Assembly (NCBI GenBank): GCA_043228905.1
Contig: JBHGNT010000020.1
Span: 15,748,001-15,812,000, forward strand
DNA: 64,000 bases
Direction of reading: 5' to 3'
DNA from: Azolla caroliniana
Taxonomy: Eukaryota > Polypodiophyta
A program made the position numbers and the translations under genes. Below, piece after piece: positions 34,001 to 46,500 of this stretch (position 1 is its first letter; each line of letters starts with the position of its first letter). Under the pieces are notes generated by a model, which saw only the letters and a list, made by a program, of their open reading frames with translations, ran no database searches and was not told where the DNA came from.

Positions 34001-34573
34001 AGAAATTAGCAAATTTGAGGAGGGAGTTGAGAAGAGCCCGTGAGTAAATTAAAATGGTCATACCTGGCTCGTGTGATATCGGATTTCTGTGTTCAAACAT
34101 GCGAATCGAAGCTAACAATCCTAGCTATGTTATGGAATTAAGAAATCAAGATTTTGAAACTCAGGTCGAGAGACATGAAGAAATTAGCAAATTTGAGAAG
34201 GGAGTTGAGAAGAGCCCGTGAGTAAATTAAAATGGTCATACCTGGCTCGTGTGATATCGGATTTCTGTGTTCAAACATGCGTATCGAACGTAACAATGCT
34301 AGCTATGTTATGGAATTAAGAAATCAAGATTTTGAAACTCAGGTCGAGAGACATGAAGAAATTAGAATTTTGAGCAGGGACTCGAGAAGAGGCCGTGAGT
34401 AACTGAAAATGTTCATACCAGGCTCGTGTGATATCGGATTTTTGTGTTCAAACATGCGTATCGAAGCTAACAATGCTAGCTATGATATGGAATTAAAAAA
34501 TCAAGATTTTAAATTTCAGGTCGAGAGACATGAAGAAATTAGCAAATTTGAGGAGGGAGTTGAGAAGAGCCCG
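31017..34573 (+). repeat. 20-monomer higher-order repeat, copy 1 (3557 bp)
   Basis: Twenty satellite monomers that recur as a block in the next 3557 bp. Diagnostic changes are GTGTCATATCGG (31405), AGCTAAATTGGGG (32764) and GAATTTTGAGCAGG (33654), found 3557 bp later in each case. Monomers inside the block differ from one another more than the two blocks do, the defining property of higher-order repeats. A 712-bp, four-monomer sub-repeat, marked by GAGTAACTGAAAATG, occurs at its end (about 33682 and 34394). Confidence 0.87.
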
Positions 34574-37500
34574 TGAGTAAATTAAAATGTTCATACCTGG
34601 CTCGTGTGATATCGGATTTCTGTGTTCAAACATGCGTATCGAAGCTAACAATCCTAGCTATGTTATGGAATTAAGAAATCAAGATTTTGAAACTCAGGTC
34701 GATAGACATGAAGGAATTAGCAAATTTGAGGAGGGAGTTGAGAAGAGCCCGTGAGTAAATTAAAATGTTCATACCTGGCTCGTGTGATAACGGATTTCTG
34801 TGTTCAAATATGTGTATCGAAGCTAACAGTGCTAGCTATGATATAGAATTAAAAAATCAAGATTCTGAAACCCAGGTCAAGAGACATGAAGAAATTACCA
34901 AATTTGAGGAGGGAGTTGAGAAGAGCCCGTGAGTAAATTAAAATGTTCATACCTGGCTCGTGTCATATCGGATTTCTGTGTTCAAACATGCGTATCGAAG
35001 CTAACAATCCTAGCTATGTTATGGAATTAAGAAATCAAGATTTTGAAACTCAGGTCGATAGACATGAAGGAATTAGCAAATTTGAGGAGGGAGTTGAGAA
35101 GAGCCCGTGAGTAAATTAAAATGTTCATACCTGGCTCGTGTGATATCGGATTTCTGTGTTCAAAGATGCGAATCGAAGCTAACAACGCTAGGTATCTTAT
35201 GGAATTAAAAAATCAAGATTTTGAGACTCAGGTCGAGAGACATGAAGAAATTAGCAAATTGGAGGAGGGAGTTGAGAAGAGCCCGTGAGTAAATTAAAAT
35301 GTTCATACCTGGCTCGTGTGATAACGGATTTCTGTGTTCAAACATGTGTATCGAAGCTAACAATGCTAGCTATGATATAGAATTAAAAAATCAAGATTCT
35401 GAAACTCAGGTCGAGACACATGAAGAAATTACCAAATTTGAGGAGGGAGTTGAGAAGAGCCCGTGAGTAAATTAAAATGTTCATACCTGGCTCGTGTGAT
35501 ATCGGATTTCTGTGTTCAAACATGCGTATCAAAGCTAACAATGCTAGCTATGTTATGGAATTAAGAAATCAAGATTTTGAAACTCAGGTCGATAGACATG
35601 AAGGAATTAGCAAATTTGAGGAGGGACTTGAGAAGAGCCCGTGAGTAAATTAAAATGGTCATACCTGGCTCGTGTGATATCGGATTTCTGTGTTCAAAGA
35701 TGCGAATCGAAGCTAACAACGCTAGGTATCTTATGGAATTAAAAAATCAAGATTTTGAGACTCAGGTCGAGAGACATGAAGAAATTAGCAAATTTGAGGA
35801 GGGAGTTGAGAAGAGCCCGTGAGTAAATTAAAATGGTCATACCTGGCTCGTGTGATATCGGATTTTTGTGTTCAAACATGCGAATCGAAGATAACAACGC
35901 TAGGTATGACATGGAATTAAAAAATCAAGATTTTGAAACTCAGATCAAGAGACATGAAGAAATTCGCAAATTTGAGGAGGGAGTTGAGAAGAGCCCGTGA
36001 GTAAATTAAAATGGTCATACCTCGCTCGTGTGATATCGGATTCCTGTGTTCAAACATGCGTATCGAAGCTAACAATCCTAGCTATGTTATGGAATTAAGA
36101 AATCAAGATTTTGAAACTCAGGTCGAGAGACATGAAGAAATTAGCAAATTTGAGAAGGGAGTTGAGAAGAGCCCGTGAGTAAATGAAAATGGTCATACCT
36201 GGCTCGTGTGATATCGGATTTTTGTGGTCAAACATGCGAATCGAAGATAACAACGCTAGCTATGACATGGAATTAAAAAATCAAGATTTTGTAACTCAGG
36301 TCGAGAGGCATGAAGAAATTAGCTAAATTGGGGAGGGAATCGAGAAGAGCCCGTGAGTAAATTAAAATGTTCATACCTGGCTCGTGTGATATCGGATTTT
36401 TGTGTTCAAACATGCGTATCGAAGCTCACAATGCTAGCTATGATATGGAATTAAAAAATCAAGATTCTGAAACTCAGGTCGATAGACATGAAGGAATTAG
36501 CAAATTTGAGGAGGGACTTGAGAAAAGCCTGTGAGTAAATTAAAATGGTCATACCTGGCTCGTGTGATATCGAATTTCTGTATTCAAAGATGCGAATCAA
36601 AGCTAACAACGCTAGTTATCTTATGGAATTAAAAAATCAATATTTTGAAACTCAGGTCGAGAGACATGAAAAATTAGCAAATTTGAAGAAGGAGTTGAGA
36701 AGAGCCCGTGAGTAAATTAAAATGGTCATACCTGGCTCGTGTGATATCGGATTTTTGTGTTCAAACATGCGAATCGAAGAAAACAACGCTAGCTATGACA
36801 TGGAATTAAAAAATCAAGATTTTGAAACACAGATCAAGAGACATGAAGAAATTCGCAAATTTGAGGAGGGAGTTGAGAAGAGCCCGTGAGTAAATTAAAA
36901 TGGTCATACCTGGCTCGTGTGATATCGGATTCCTGTGTTCAAACATGCGTATCGAAGCTAACAATCCTAGCTATGTTATGGAATTAAGAAATCAAGATTT
37001 TGAAACTCAGGTCGAGAGACATGAAGAAATTAGCAAATTTGAGAAGGGAGTTGAGAAGAGCCCGTGAGTAAATTAAAATGGTCATACCTGGCTCGTGTGA
37101 TATCGGATTTCTGTGTTCAAACATGCGTATCGAACGTAACAATGCTAGCTATGTTATGGAATTAAGAAATCAAGATTTTGAAACTCAGGTCGAGAGACAT
37201 GAAGAAATTAGAATTTTGAGCAGGGACTCGAGAAGAGGCCGTGAGTAACTGAAAATGTTCATACCAGGCTCGTGTGATATCGGATTTTTGTGTTCAAACA
37301 TGCGTATCGAAGCTAACAATGCTAGCTATGATATGGAATTAAAAAATCAAGATTTTAAATTTCAGGTCGAGAGACATGAAGAAATTAGCAAATTTGAGGA
37401 GGGAGTTGAGAAGAGCCCCTGAGTAAATTAAAATGTTCATACCTGGCTCGTGTGATAACGGATTTCTGTGTTCAAACATGTGTATCGAAGCTAACAATGC

Positions 37501-38130
37501 TAGCTATGATATAGAATTAAAAAATCAAGACTTTGAAACTCAGGTCGAGAGACATGAAGAAATTAGCAAATTTGAGGAGGGAGTTGAGAAGAGCCCGTGA
37601 GTAAATTAAAATGGTCATACCTGGCTCGTGTGATATCGGATTTCTGTGTTCAAACATGCGAATCGAAGCTAACAATCCTAGCTATGTTATGGAATTAAGA
37701 AATCAAGATTTTGAAACTCAGGTCGAGAGACATGAAGAAATTAGCAAATTTGAGAAGGGAGTTGAGAAGAGCCCGTGAGTAAATTAAAATGGTCATACCT
37801 GGCTCGTGTGATATCGGATTTCTGTGTTCAAACATGCGTATCGAACGTAACAATGCTAGCTATGTTATGGAATTAAGAAATCAAGATTTTGAAACTCAGG
37901 TCGAGAGACATGAAGAAATTAGAATTTTGAGCAGGGACTCGAGAAGAGGCCGTGAGTAACTGAAAATGTTCATACCAGGCTCGTGTGATATCGGATTTTT
38001 GTGTTCAAACATGCGTATCGAAGCTAACAATGCTAGCTATGATATGGAATTAAAAAATCAAGATTTTAAATTTCAGGTCGAGAGACATGAAGAAATTAGC
38101 AAATTTGAGGAGGGAGTTGAGAAGAGCCCC
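34574..38130 (+). repeat. 20-monomer higher-order repeat, copy 2 (3557 bp)
   Basis: Tandem duplicate of the preceding block; landmarks are at 34962, 36321 and 37211. I saw no differences in the stretches compared. At its right end the four-monomer sub-unit recurs (about 37239 and 37951) and the order then diverges at about 38131, marking the right limit. Confidence 0.87.
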
Positions 38131-41100
38131 TGAGTAAATTAAAATGTTCATACCTGGCTCGTGTGATAACGGATTTCTGTGTTCAAACATGTGTATCGAA
38201 GCTAACAATGCTAGCTATGATATAGAATTAAAAAATCAAGACTTTGAAACTCAGGTCGAGAGACATGAAGAAATTAGCAAATTTGAGGAGGGAGTTGAGA
38301 AGAGCCCGTGAGTAAATTAAAATGGTCATACCTGGCTCGTGTGATATCGGATTTCTGTGTTCAAACATGCGAATCGAAGATAACAACGCTAGCTATGACA
38401 TGGAATTAAAAAATCAAGATTTTGAAACTCAGATCAAGAGACATGAAGAAATTAGCAAATTTGAGAAGGGAGTTGAGAAGAGCCCGTGAGTAAATTAAAA
38501 TGGTCATACCTGGCTCGTGTGATATCGGATTTCTGTGTTCAAACATGCGTATCAAACGTAACAATACTAGCTATGTTATGGAATTAAAAAATCAAGATAT
38601 TGAAACTCAGGTCGAGAGACATGAAGAAATTAGCAAATTTGAGGAGGGAATCGATCAATGTTTTGAAACTCAGGTCGAGAGACATGAAGTAATTAGCAAA
38701 TTTAAGGAGGGAGTGGAGAAGAGCCCGTGAGTAAATTAAAATGGTCATACCTGGCTCGTGTGATATCGGATGTTTGTGTTGAAACATGCGAATCGAAGCT
38801 AACAAAGCTAGCGATGATATGGAATTAAAAAATCAAGATTCTGAAACTCAGGTCCAGAGACATGAAGAAATTAACAAATTTGAGGAGGGAGTTGAGAAGA
38901 GCCCGTGAGTAAATTAAAATGGTCATACCTAGCTCGTGTGATATCGGATTTCTGTGTTCAAACATGCGAATCGAAGCTAACAATGCTAGCTATGTTATGG
39001 AATTAAAAAATCAAGATTTTAAAATTCAGGTCGAGAGACATGAAGAAATTAGCAAATTGGAGGAGGGAGTTGAGAAGAGCCCGTGAGTAAATTAAAATGT
39101 TCATACCTGGCTCGTGTGATAACGGATTTCTGTGTTCAAACATGTGTATCGAAGCTAACAATGCTAGCTATGATATAGAATTAAAAAATCAAGATTCTGA
39201 AACTCAGGTCGAGACACATGAAGAAATTACCAAATTTGAGGAGGGAGTTGAGAAGAGCCCGTGAGTAAATTAAAATGTTCATACCTGGCTCGTGTGATAT
39301 CGGATTTCTGTGTTCAAACATGCGTATCAAAGCTAACAATGCTAGCTATGTTATGGAATTAAGAAATCAAGATTTTGAAACTCAGGTCGATAGACATGAA
39401 GGAATTAGCAAATTTGAGGAGGGACTTGAGAAGAGCCCGTGAGTAAATTAAAATGGTCATACCTGGCTCGTGTGATATCGGATTTCTGTGTTAAAACATG
39501 CAGATGGAAGCTGACAACGCTAGCTATGATAAGCAATTAAAAAATCAAGATTTTGAAACTCACGTCGAGAGACATGAAGAAATTAGCAAATTTGAGGAGG
39601 GACATGATAACAGCCCGTGAGAAAATTAAAATGGTCATGGCTGGCTCGTGTGATATCGGATGTTTGTGTTGAAACATGGGAATTAAAAAATCAAGATTTT
39701 GAAACATAGCAAATTTGAGGATGGACTCGAGAAGACCCTGTGAGTAAATTAAAATGGTCATACCTGGCTCGTGTGATATCGGATTTCTGTGTTCAAACAT
39801 GCGTATTGAAGCTAAGAATGCTAGCTATGTTATGGAATTAAATAATCAAGATTTTGAAACTTAGGTCGAGAGACATGAAGAAATTAGCCAATTTGAGGAG
39901 GGACATGAGAAGAGCCCGTGAGTAAATTATAATGTTCATACCTGGCTCGTGTGATATCGGATTTTTGTGTTCAGACATGCATATCGAAGCTAACAAAGCT
40001 AGCTATGATATGGAATTAAAAAATCAATATTTTGAAGCTTAGGTCAAGAGACATGAAGAGACATGCAATTAAAATATTCATACCTGGCTCGTGTGATATC
40101 GGATTTTTGTGTTCAAACATTCGTATCGAAGCTAAGAATGCTAGCTATGTTATGGAATTCAAAAATTAAGATTTTGAAACTCAGGTCGAGAGACATGAAG
40201 AAATTAGCAAATTTGAGGAGGGACATGAGAAGAGCCCGTGAGTAAATTAAAATGTTCATACCTGGCTCGTGTGATATCGGATTTTTGTGTTCAAACATGC
40301 AAATCGAAGCTAACAATGCTAGCTATGATATGGAATTAAAAAATCAAGATTTTGAGACTCATGTCAAGAGACATGAAGAAATTAGCAAATTTAAGCAAGA
40401 ACATCAGAAGAGTCGGTGAGTGAATTAAAATGTTCATACCTGGCTCGTGTGATATCGGATTTTTGTGTTCAAACATGCGTATTGAAACTCACAACGCTAG
40501 CTATGATAAGCCATTAAAAAATCAAGATTTTGAAACTCAGGTCGAGAGACATGAAGAAATTAGCAAATTTGAGGATGGACTCGAGAAGAGCCTCTAAGTA
40601 AATTAAAATGTTCATACCTGGCTCGTGTGATATCGGATTTTTGTGTTCAAACATTCAAATCGAAGTTAAGAAAGCTAGCTACGATATGGAATTAAAAAAT
40701 CAAGATTTTGAAACTCAGGTCGAGAGACATGAAGAAATTAGCAAATTTGAGGAGTGACATCAGAAGAGCCCGTGAGTAAATTAAAATGTTCATACCTGGC
40801 TCGTGTGATATCGGATTTTTGTGTTCAAACATGCAAATCGAAGCTAACAATGCTAACTATGATATGGAATTAAAAAATCAAGATTTTGGAACTCAGGTCA
40901 AGAGACATGAAGACATTAGCAAATTTAAGCAAGAACATCAGAAGAGTCGGTGAGTGAATTAAAATGTTCATACCTAGCTCGTGTGATATCGGATTTTTGT
41001 GTTCAAACATGCGTATTGAAACTCACAACGCTAGCTATGATAAGCCATTAAAAAATCAAGATTTTGAAACTCAGGTCGAGAGACATGAAGAAATTAGCAA

Positions 41101-43270
41101 ATTTGAGGATGGACTCGAGAAGAGCCTATGAGTAAATTAAAATGTTCATACCCGGGTCGTGTGATATCGGATTTTTGTGTTCAAACATTCAAATCGAAGC
41201 TAACAAAGCTAGCTATGATCTGGAATTAAAAAATCAAGATTTTGAAACTCAGGTCGAGAGACATGAAGAAATTAGGAAATTTGAGGAGGGACATGAGAAG
41301 AGCCTGTGGATGGACTCGAGAAGAGCCTGTGTGTAAATTAAAATGTTCATACTTGGGTCATGTGATATCGGATTTCTGTGTTCAAACATGCGTATGGAAG
41401 TTAAGAATGCTAGCTATGTTATGGAATTAGAAAATGAAGCTTTTGAAACTCAGGTCGAGAGACATGAAGAAATTAGCAAATTTGAGGAGGTACATGAGAA
41501 GAGACCGTGAGTAAATTAAAATGTTCATACCTGGCTCATGTGATATTGGATGTTTGTGTTGAATCATGCGAATCGAAGTTAACAAAGCTAGCTATGATAT
41601 GGAATTAAAAAATCAAGATTTTAAAACTCAGATCGAGAGACATGAAGAAATTAGCAAATTTGAGGAGGGACTTGGGAAGAGCCCGTGAGTAAATTAAAAA
41701 GTTCATACCTGGTTCGTGTGATATCGGATTTTTGTGTTCAAACATGCAAATCGAAGCTAACAAAGCTAGCTATGATATGGAATTAAAAAATCGGGATTTT
41801 GAAACTCAGGTCAAGAGTCATGAAGAAATTAGCAAATTTCAGGAAGGACATGAGAAGAGCCTGTGAGTAAATTAAAATGTTCATACCTGGCTCGTGTCAT
41901 ATCGGATTTTTGTGTTCAAATATGCGTATTGAAACTCACAACGCTAGCTATGATAAGCAATTAAAAAATCAAGATTTTGAAACTCAAGTCGAGCGACATG
42001 AAGAAATTAGTAAATTTGAGGATGGACTCGAGAAGAGCGTGTGAGTAAATTAAAATGTTCATACCTGGCTCGTGTGATATCGGATTTTTGTGTTCAAACA
42101 TTCAAATCGAAGTTAACAAAGCTAGCTACGATATGGAATTAAAAAATCAAGATTTTGAAACTCAGGTCGAGAGACATGAAGAAATTAGCAAATTTGAGGA
42201 AGGACATGAGAAGAGCCTGTGTGTAAATTAAAATGTTCATACCTGGGTCGTGTGATATCGGATTTTTGTGTTCAAACATCCAAATCGAAGCTAACAAAGC
42301 TAGCTATGATATGGAATTAAAAAATCAAGATTTTGATACTCAGGTCGAGAGACATGAAGAAATTAGCAAATTTGAGGAAGGACATGAGAAAAGCCCGTAA
42401 GTAAATTAAAATGTTCATACCTGGCTCGTGTGATATCGGATTACTGTGTTCAAACATGCGTATCGAAGCTCACAATGCTAGCTATGATATGGACTTACAA
42501 AATCAAGATTTTGAAACTCAGGTCGAGAGACATGAAGAAATTAGCAAATTTGAGGAGGGACTTGAGAAGAGCCTATGAGTAAATTAAAATGTTCATACCA
42601 GGCTCGTGTGATATCGGATTTTTGTGTTCAAACATGGATATCGAAGCTAACAATGCTAGCTATGATATGGACTTAAAAAAGCAAGATTTTGAAACTCAGG
42701 TCGAGAGACATGAAGAAATTAGCAAATTTGAGAAGGGAGTTGAGAAGAGCCCGTGAGTAAATTAAAATGGTCATACCTGGCTTGTGTGATATCGGATTTC
42801 TGTGTTAAAACATGCGAATCGAAGCTAACAAAGCTAGCTATGATATAGAATTAAAAAATCAAGATTCTGAAACTCAGGTCGAGAGACATGAAGAAATTAG
42901 CAAATTTAAGGAGGGACTTGAGAAGATCCCGTGAGTAAATTAAAATGTTCATACCTGGCTCATGTGATATTGGATTTTTGTGTTCAAACATGCGTATCGA
43001 AGCTAACAAAGCTAGGTATGATATGGAATTAAAAAACAAGATTTTGAAACTCAGGTCGAGAGACATGAAGAAATTAGCAAATTTGAGGAGGGACTTGAGA
43101 AGAGCCCATGAGTAAATTAAAATGGTCATACCTGGCTTGTGTGATATCGGATTTTTGTGTTCAAACATGCGTATCGAAACTAACAATGCTAGCTATGATA
43201 TGGATTTAAAAAATCAAGATTTTCAAACTCAAGTCGATAGACATGAGGAAATTAGCAAATTTGAGGAGGG
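38131..43270 (+). repeat. Satellite array, mosaic of left-side blocks
   Basis: Forward satellite. About 38.48-39.68 kb resembles 1.24-2.27 kb, including a second 241-bp monomer with the internal duplication (38486-38726) and the rare GATAACAGCCCGTGAGAAAATT. After a truncated unit near 39.68-39.71 kb the order continues like 19.26-19.8 kb and 26.4-28.3 kb. The segment therefore reads like the 1-28 kb region without the 2.3-19.2 kb block and without the gypsy element. GTTCATACCTGGCTC near 40.25 kb is a paralogous empty site for the gypsy insertion. Confidence 0.85.
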
Positions 43271-43452
43271 AATAAATGAGAGAGAGAGAGAGAGGGAAGC
43301 TTTTTGTTTTCTTCTTGACAAAAAAAAACAAAAACTGATAAATATCTCAAATGCTATTATTTGTTTTTATATCAAAATAAAAAGAAAGAAGGATCATTTT
43401 TAACCATTGAAAGTTTGATGATGTATTTGATGATGTCATCTTGCCTGCTCTG

Positions 43453-43497
<45 letters not shown>

Positions 43498-43566
43498 GTA
43501 TCTCCCCCTTCTTTAATATATTGTTTGCTCATATGGCAATGGGAACAAGGGGGGAGTAGATATACA
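43271..43566. other. Non-satellite insert with GA and CT microsatellites, origin unknown
   Basis: About 296 bp interrupt a monomer between GAGGAGGGAA and GAGAAGAGCCC, with little or no satellite loss. It has a short GA run (43277-43294), an AT-rich middle with A and T runs, a direct repeat TTTGATGATGT (43414, 43426), a CT run of about 42 bp (43454-43495), and near the end AAGGGGGGAGTAG, which resembles a polypurine tract. No open frame of note and no clear target duplication were found. It may be a transposon fragment or captured filler; I cannot identify it. Confidence 0.7.
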
Positions 43567-46500
43567 GAGAAGAGCCCGTGAGTAAATTAAAATGTTCATA
43601 CCAGGCTCGTGTGATATCGGATTTTTGTGTTCAAACATGCGTATCGAAGCTAACAATGCTAGTTATGATATGGAAGTAAAAAATCAAGATTCTAAAATTC
43701 AGGTCGATAGACATGAAGAAATTAGCCAATTTGAGGAGGGAGTTAAGAAGAGCCCGTGAGTAAATTAAAATGTTCATACCTGGCTCGTGTGATAACGGAT
43801 TTCTGTGTTCAAACATGTGTATCGAAGCTAACAATGCCTGCTATGTTATGGAATTAAGTAATCAAGATTTTGAAACTCAGGTCGAGAGACATGAAGAAAT
43901 TAGCAAATTTGAGGAGGGAGTTGAGAAGAGCCCGCGAGTAAATTAAAATGGTCATACCTGGCTCGTGTGATATCCGATTTTTGTGTTCAAACATGCGAAT
44001 CGAAGATAACAACGCTAGCTATGATATGGAAGTAAAAAATCAAGATTCTGAAATTCAGGTCGATAGACATGAAGAAATTAGCCAATTTGAGGAGGGCTTG
44101 TGAGTAAATTAAAATGTTCATACCAGGCTCGTGTGATATCGGATGTTTGTGTTCAAACATGGATATCGAAGCTAACAATGCTAGCTATGATATGGACTAA
44201 AAAAAAATCAAGATTTTGAAACTCAGGTCGAGAGACATGAAGAAATTAGCAAATTTGAGAAGGGAGTTGACAAGAGCCCGTGAGTAAATTAAAATTGTCA
44301 TACCTGGCTCGTGTGATATTGGATTTCTGTGTTCAAACATGCGTATCGAACCTAGCAATGCTAGCTATATTATGGAATTAAGAAATCAAGATTTTGAAAC
44401 TCAGGTCGAGAGACATGAAGAAATTAGCAAATTTGAGAAGGGAGTTGAGAAGAGCCCGTGAGTAAATTAAAATGGTCATACCTGGCTCGTGTGATATCGG
44501 ATTTCTGTGTTCAAACATGCGTATCGAACCTAACAATGCTAGCTATGTTATGGAATTAAGAAATCAAGATTTTGAAACTCAGGTCGAGAGACATGAAGAA
44601 ATTAGCAAATTTGAGGAGGGACTTGAGAAGAGCCCGTGAGTAAATGAAAATGTTCATACCAGGATCGTGTGATATCGGATATTTGTGTTCAAACATGCGT
44701 ATCGAAGCTAACAATGGTAGCTATGATATGGAATTAAAAAATAAAGATTCTGAAATTTAGGTCGATAGACATGAAGAAATTAGCCAATTTGAGGAGCGAG
44801 TTGAGAAGAGCCCGTGAGTAAATTAAAATGTTCATACCTGGCTCGTGTGATAACGGATTTCTGTGTTCAAACATGTGTATCGAAGCTAACAATGCTAGCT
44901 ATGTTATGGAATTAAGAAATCAAGATTTTGAAACTCAGGTCGAGAGACATGAAGAAATTAGCAAATTTGAGGAGGGAGTTGAGAAGAGCCCGTGAGTAAA
45001 TTAAAATGGTCATACCTGGCTCGTGTGATATTGGATTTTTGTGTTCAAACATGCGAATCGAAGATAACAACGCTACCTATGACATGGAATTAAAAAATCA
45101 AGATTTTGAAACTCAGGTCGAGAGACATGAAGAAATTAGCAAATTTGAGGAGGGAGTTGAGAAGAGCCCGTGAGTAAATTAAAATGGTCATACTTGGCTC
45201 GTGTGATATCGAGTTTTTGTGTTCAAACATGCGAATCGTAGCTAACAAAGCTAGCTATGATATGGAATTAAAAAATCAAGATTTTGAAACCTAGGTCGAG
45301 AGACATGAAGAAATTAGCAAATTTGAGGGGGACATGAGAAGAGCCCATGAGTAAATTAAAATGGTCATACCTGGCTCGTGTGATATCGGATTTCTGTGTT
45401 CAAACATAAGTATCGAAGCTAACCATGCTAGCTATGATATAGAATTTAAAAATCAAGATTCTGAAACTCAGGTCGAGAGACATGAAAAAATTAGCAAATT
45501 TGAGGAGGGAGTTGAGAAGAGCCCGTGAGTAAATTAAAATGTTCATACCTGGCTCGTGTGATATCGGATTTTTGTGTTCAAACATGCGTATCGAAGCTAA
45601 CAAAGCTAGGTATGATATGGAATTAAGAAATCAAGATTCTTAGACTCAGGTCGAGAAACATGAAGAAATTAGCAAATTTGAGGAGGGAATTGAGAAGAGC
45701 CCGTGAGTAAATTAAAATGGTCATACCTGGCTCGTGTGATATCGGATTTTTGTGTTCAAAAATGCGAATCGTAGATAACAACGCTAGCTATGATATGGAA
45801 GTAAAAAATCAAGATTCTGAAATTCAGGTCGATAGACATGAAGAAATTAGCCAATTTGAGGAGGGCTTGTGAGTAAATTAAAATGTTCATACCAGGCTCG
45901 TGTGATAACGGATTTCTGTGTTCAAACATGCGTATCGAAGCTAACAATGCTAGCTATGTTATGTTATTAAGAAATCAAGATTTTGAAACTCAGGTCGAGA
46001 GACATGAAGAAATTAGCAATTTGAGGAGGGAGTTGAGAAGAGCCCGTGAGTAAATTAAAATGGTCATACCTGGCTCGTGTGATATCGGATTTTTGTGTTC
46101 AAACATGCGAATCGAAGCTAACAATGCTAGCTATGTTATGGAATTAAAAAATCAAGATTTTGAAACTCAGGTCGAGAGACATGAAGAAATTAGCAAATTT
46201 GAGAAGGGAGTTGAGAAGAGCCCGTGAGTAAATTAAAATTGTCATACCTGGCTCGTGTGATATTGGATTTCTGTGTTCAAACATGCGTATCGAACCTAGC
46301 AATGCTAGCTATATTATGGAATTAAGAAATCAAGATTTTGAAACTCAGGTCGAGAGACATGAAGAAATTAGCAAATTTGAGAAGGGAGTTGAGAAGAGCC
46401 CGTGAGTAAATTAAAATTGTCATACCTGGCTCGTGTGATATTGGATTTCTGTGTTCAAACATGCGTATCGAACCTAGCAATGCTAGCTATATTATGGAAT

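Noticed and set aside
43277-43566. Solo LTR in the 43-kb insert
   Set aside because: It starts TG and ends CA, but has no 5-bp target duplication, no TATA box in a sensible place and no similarity to either LTR present.
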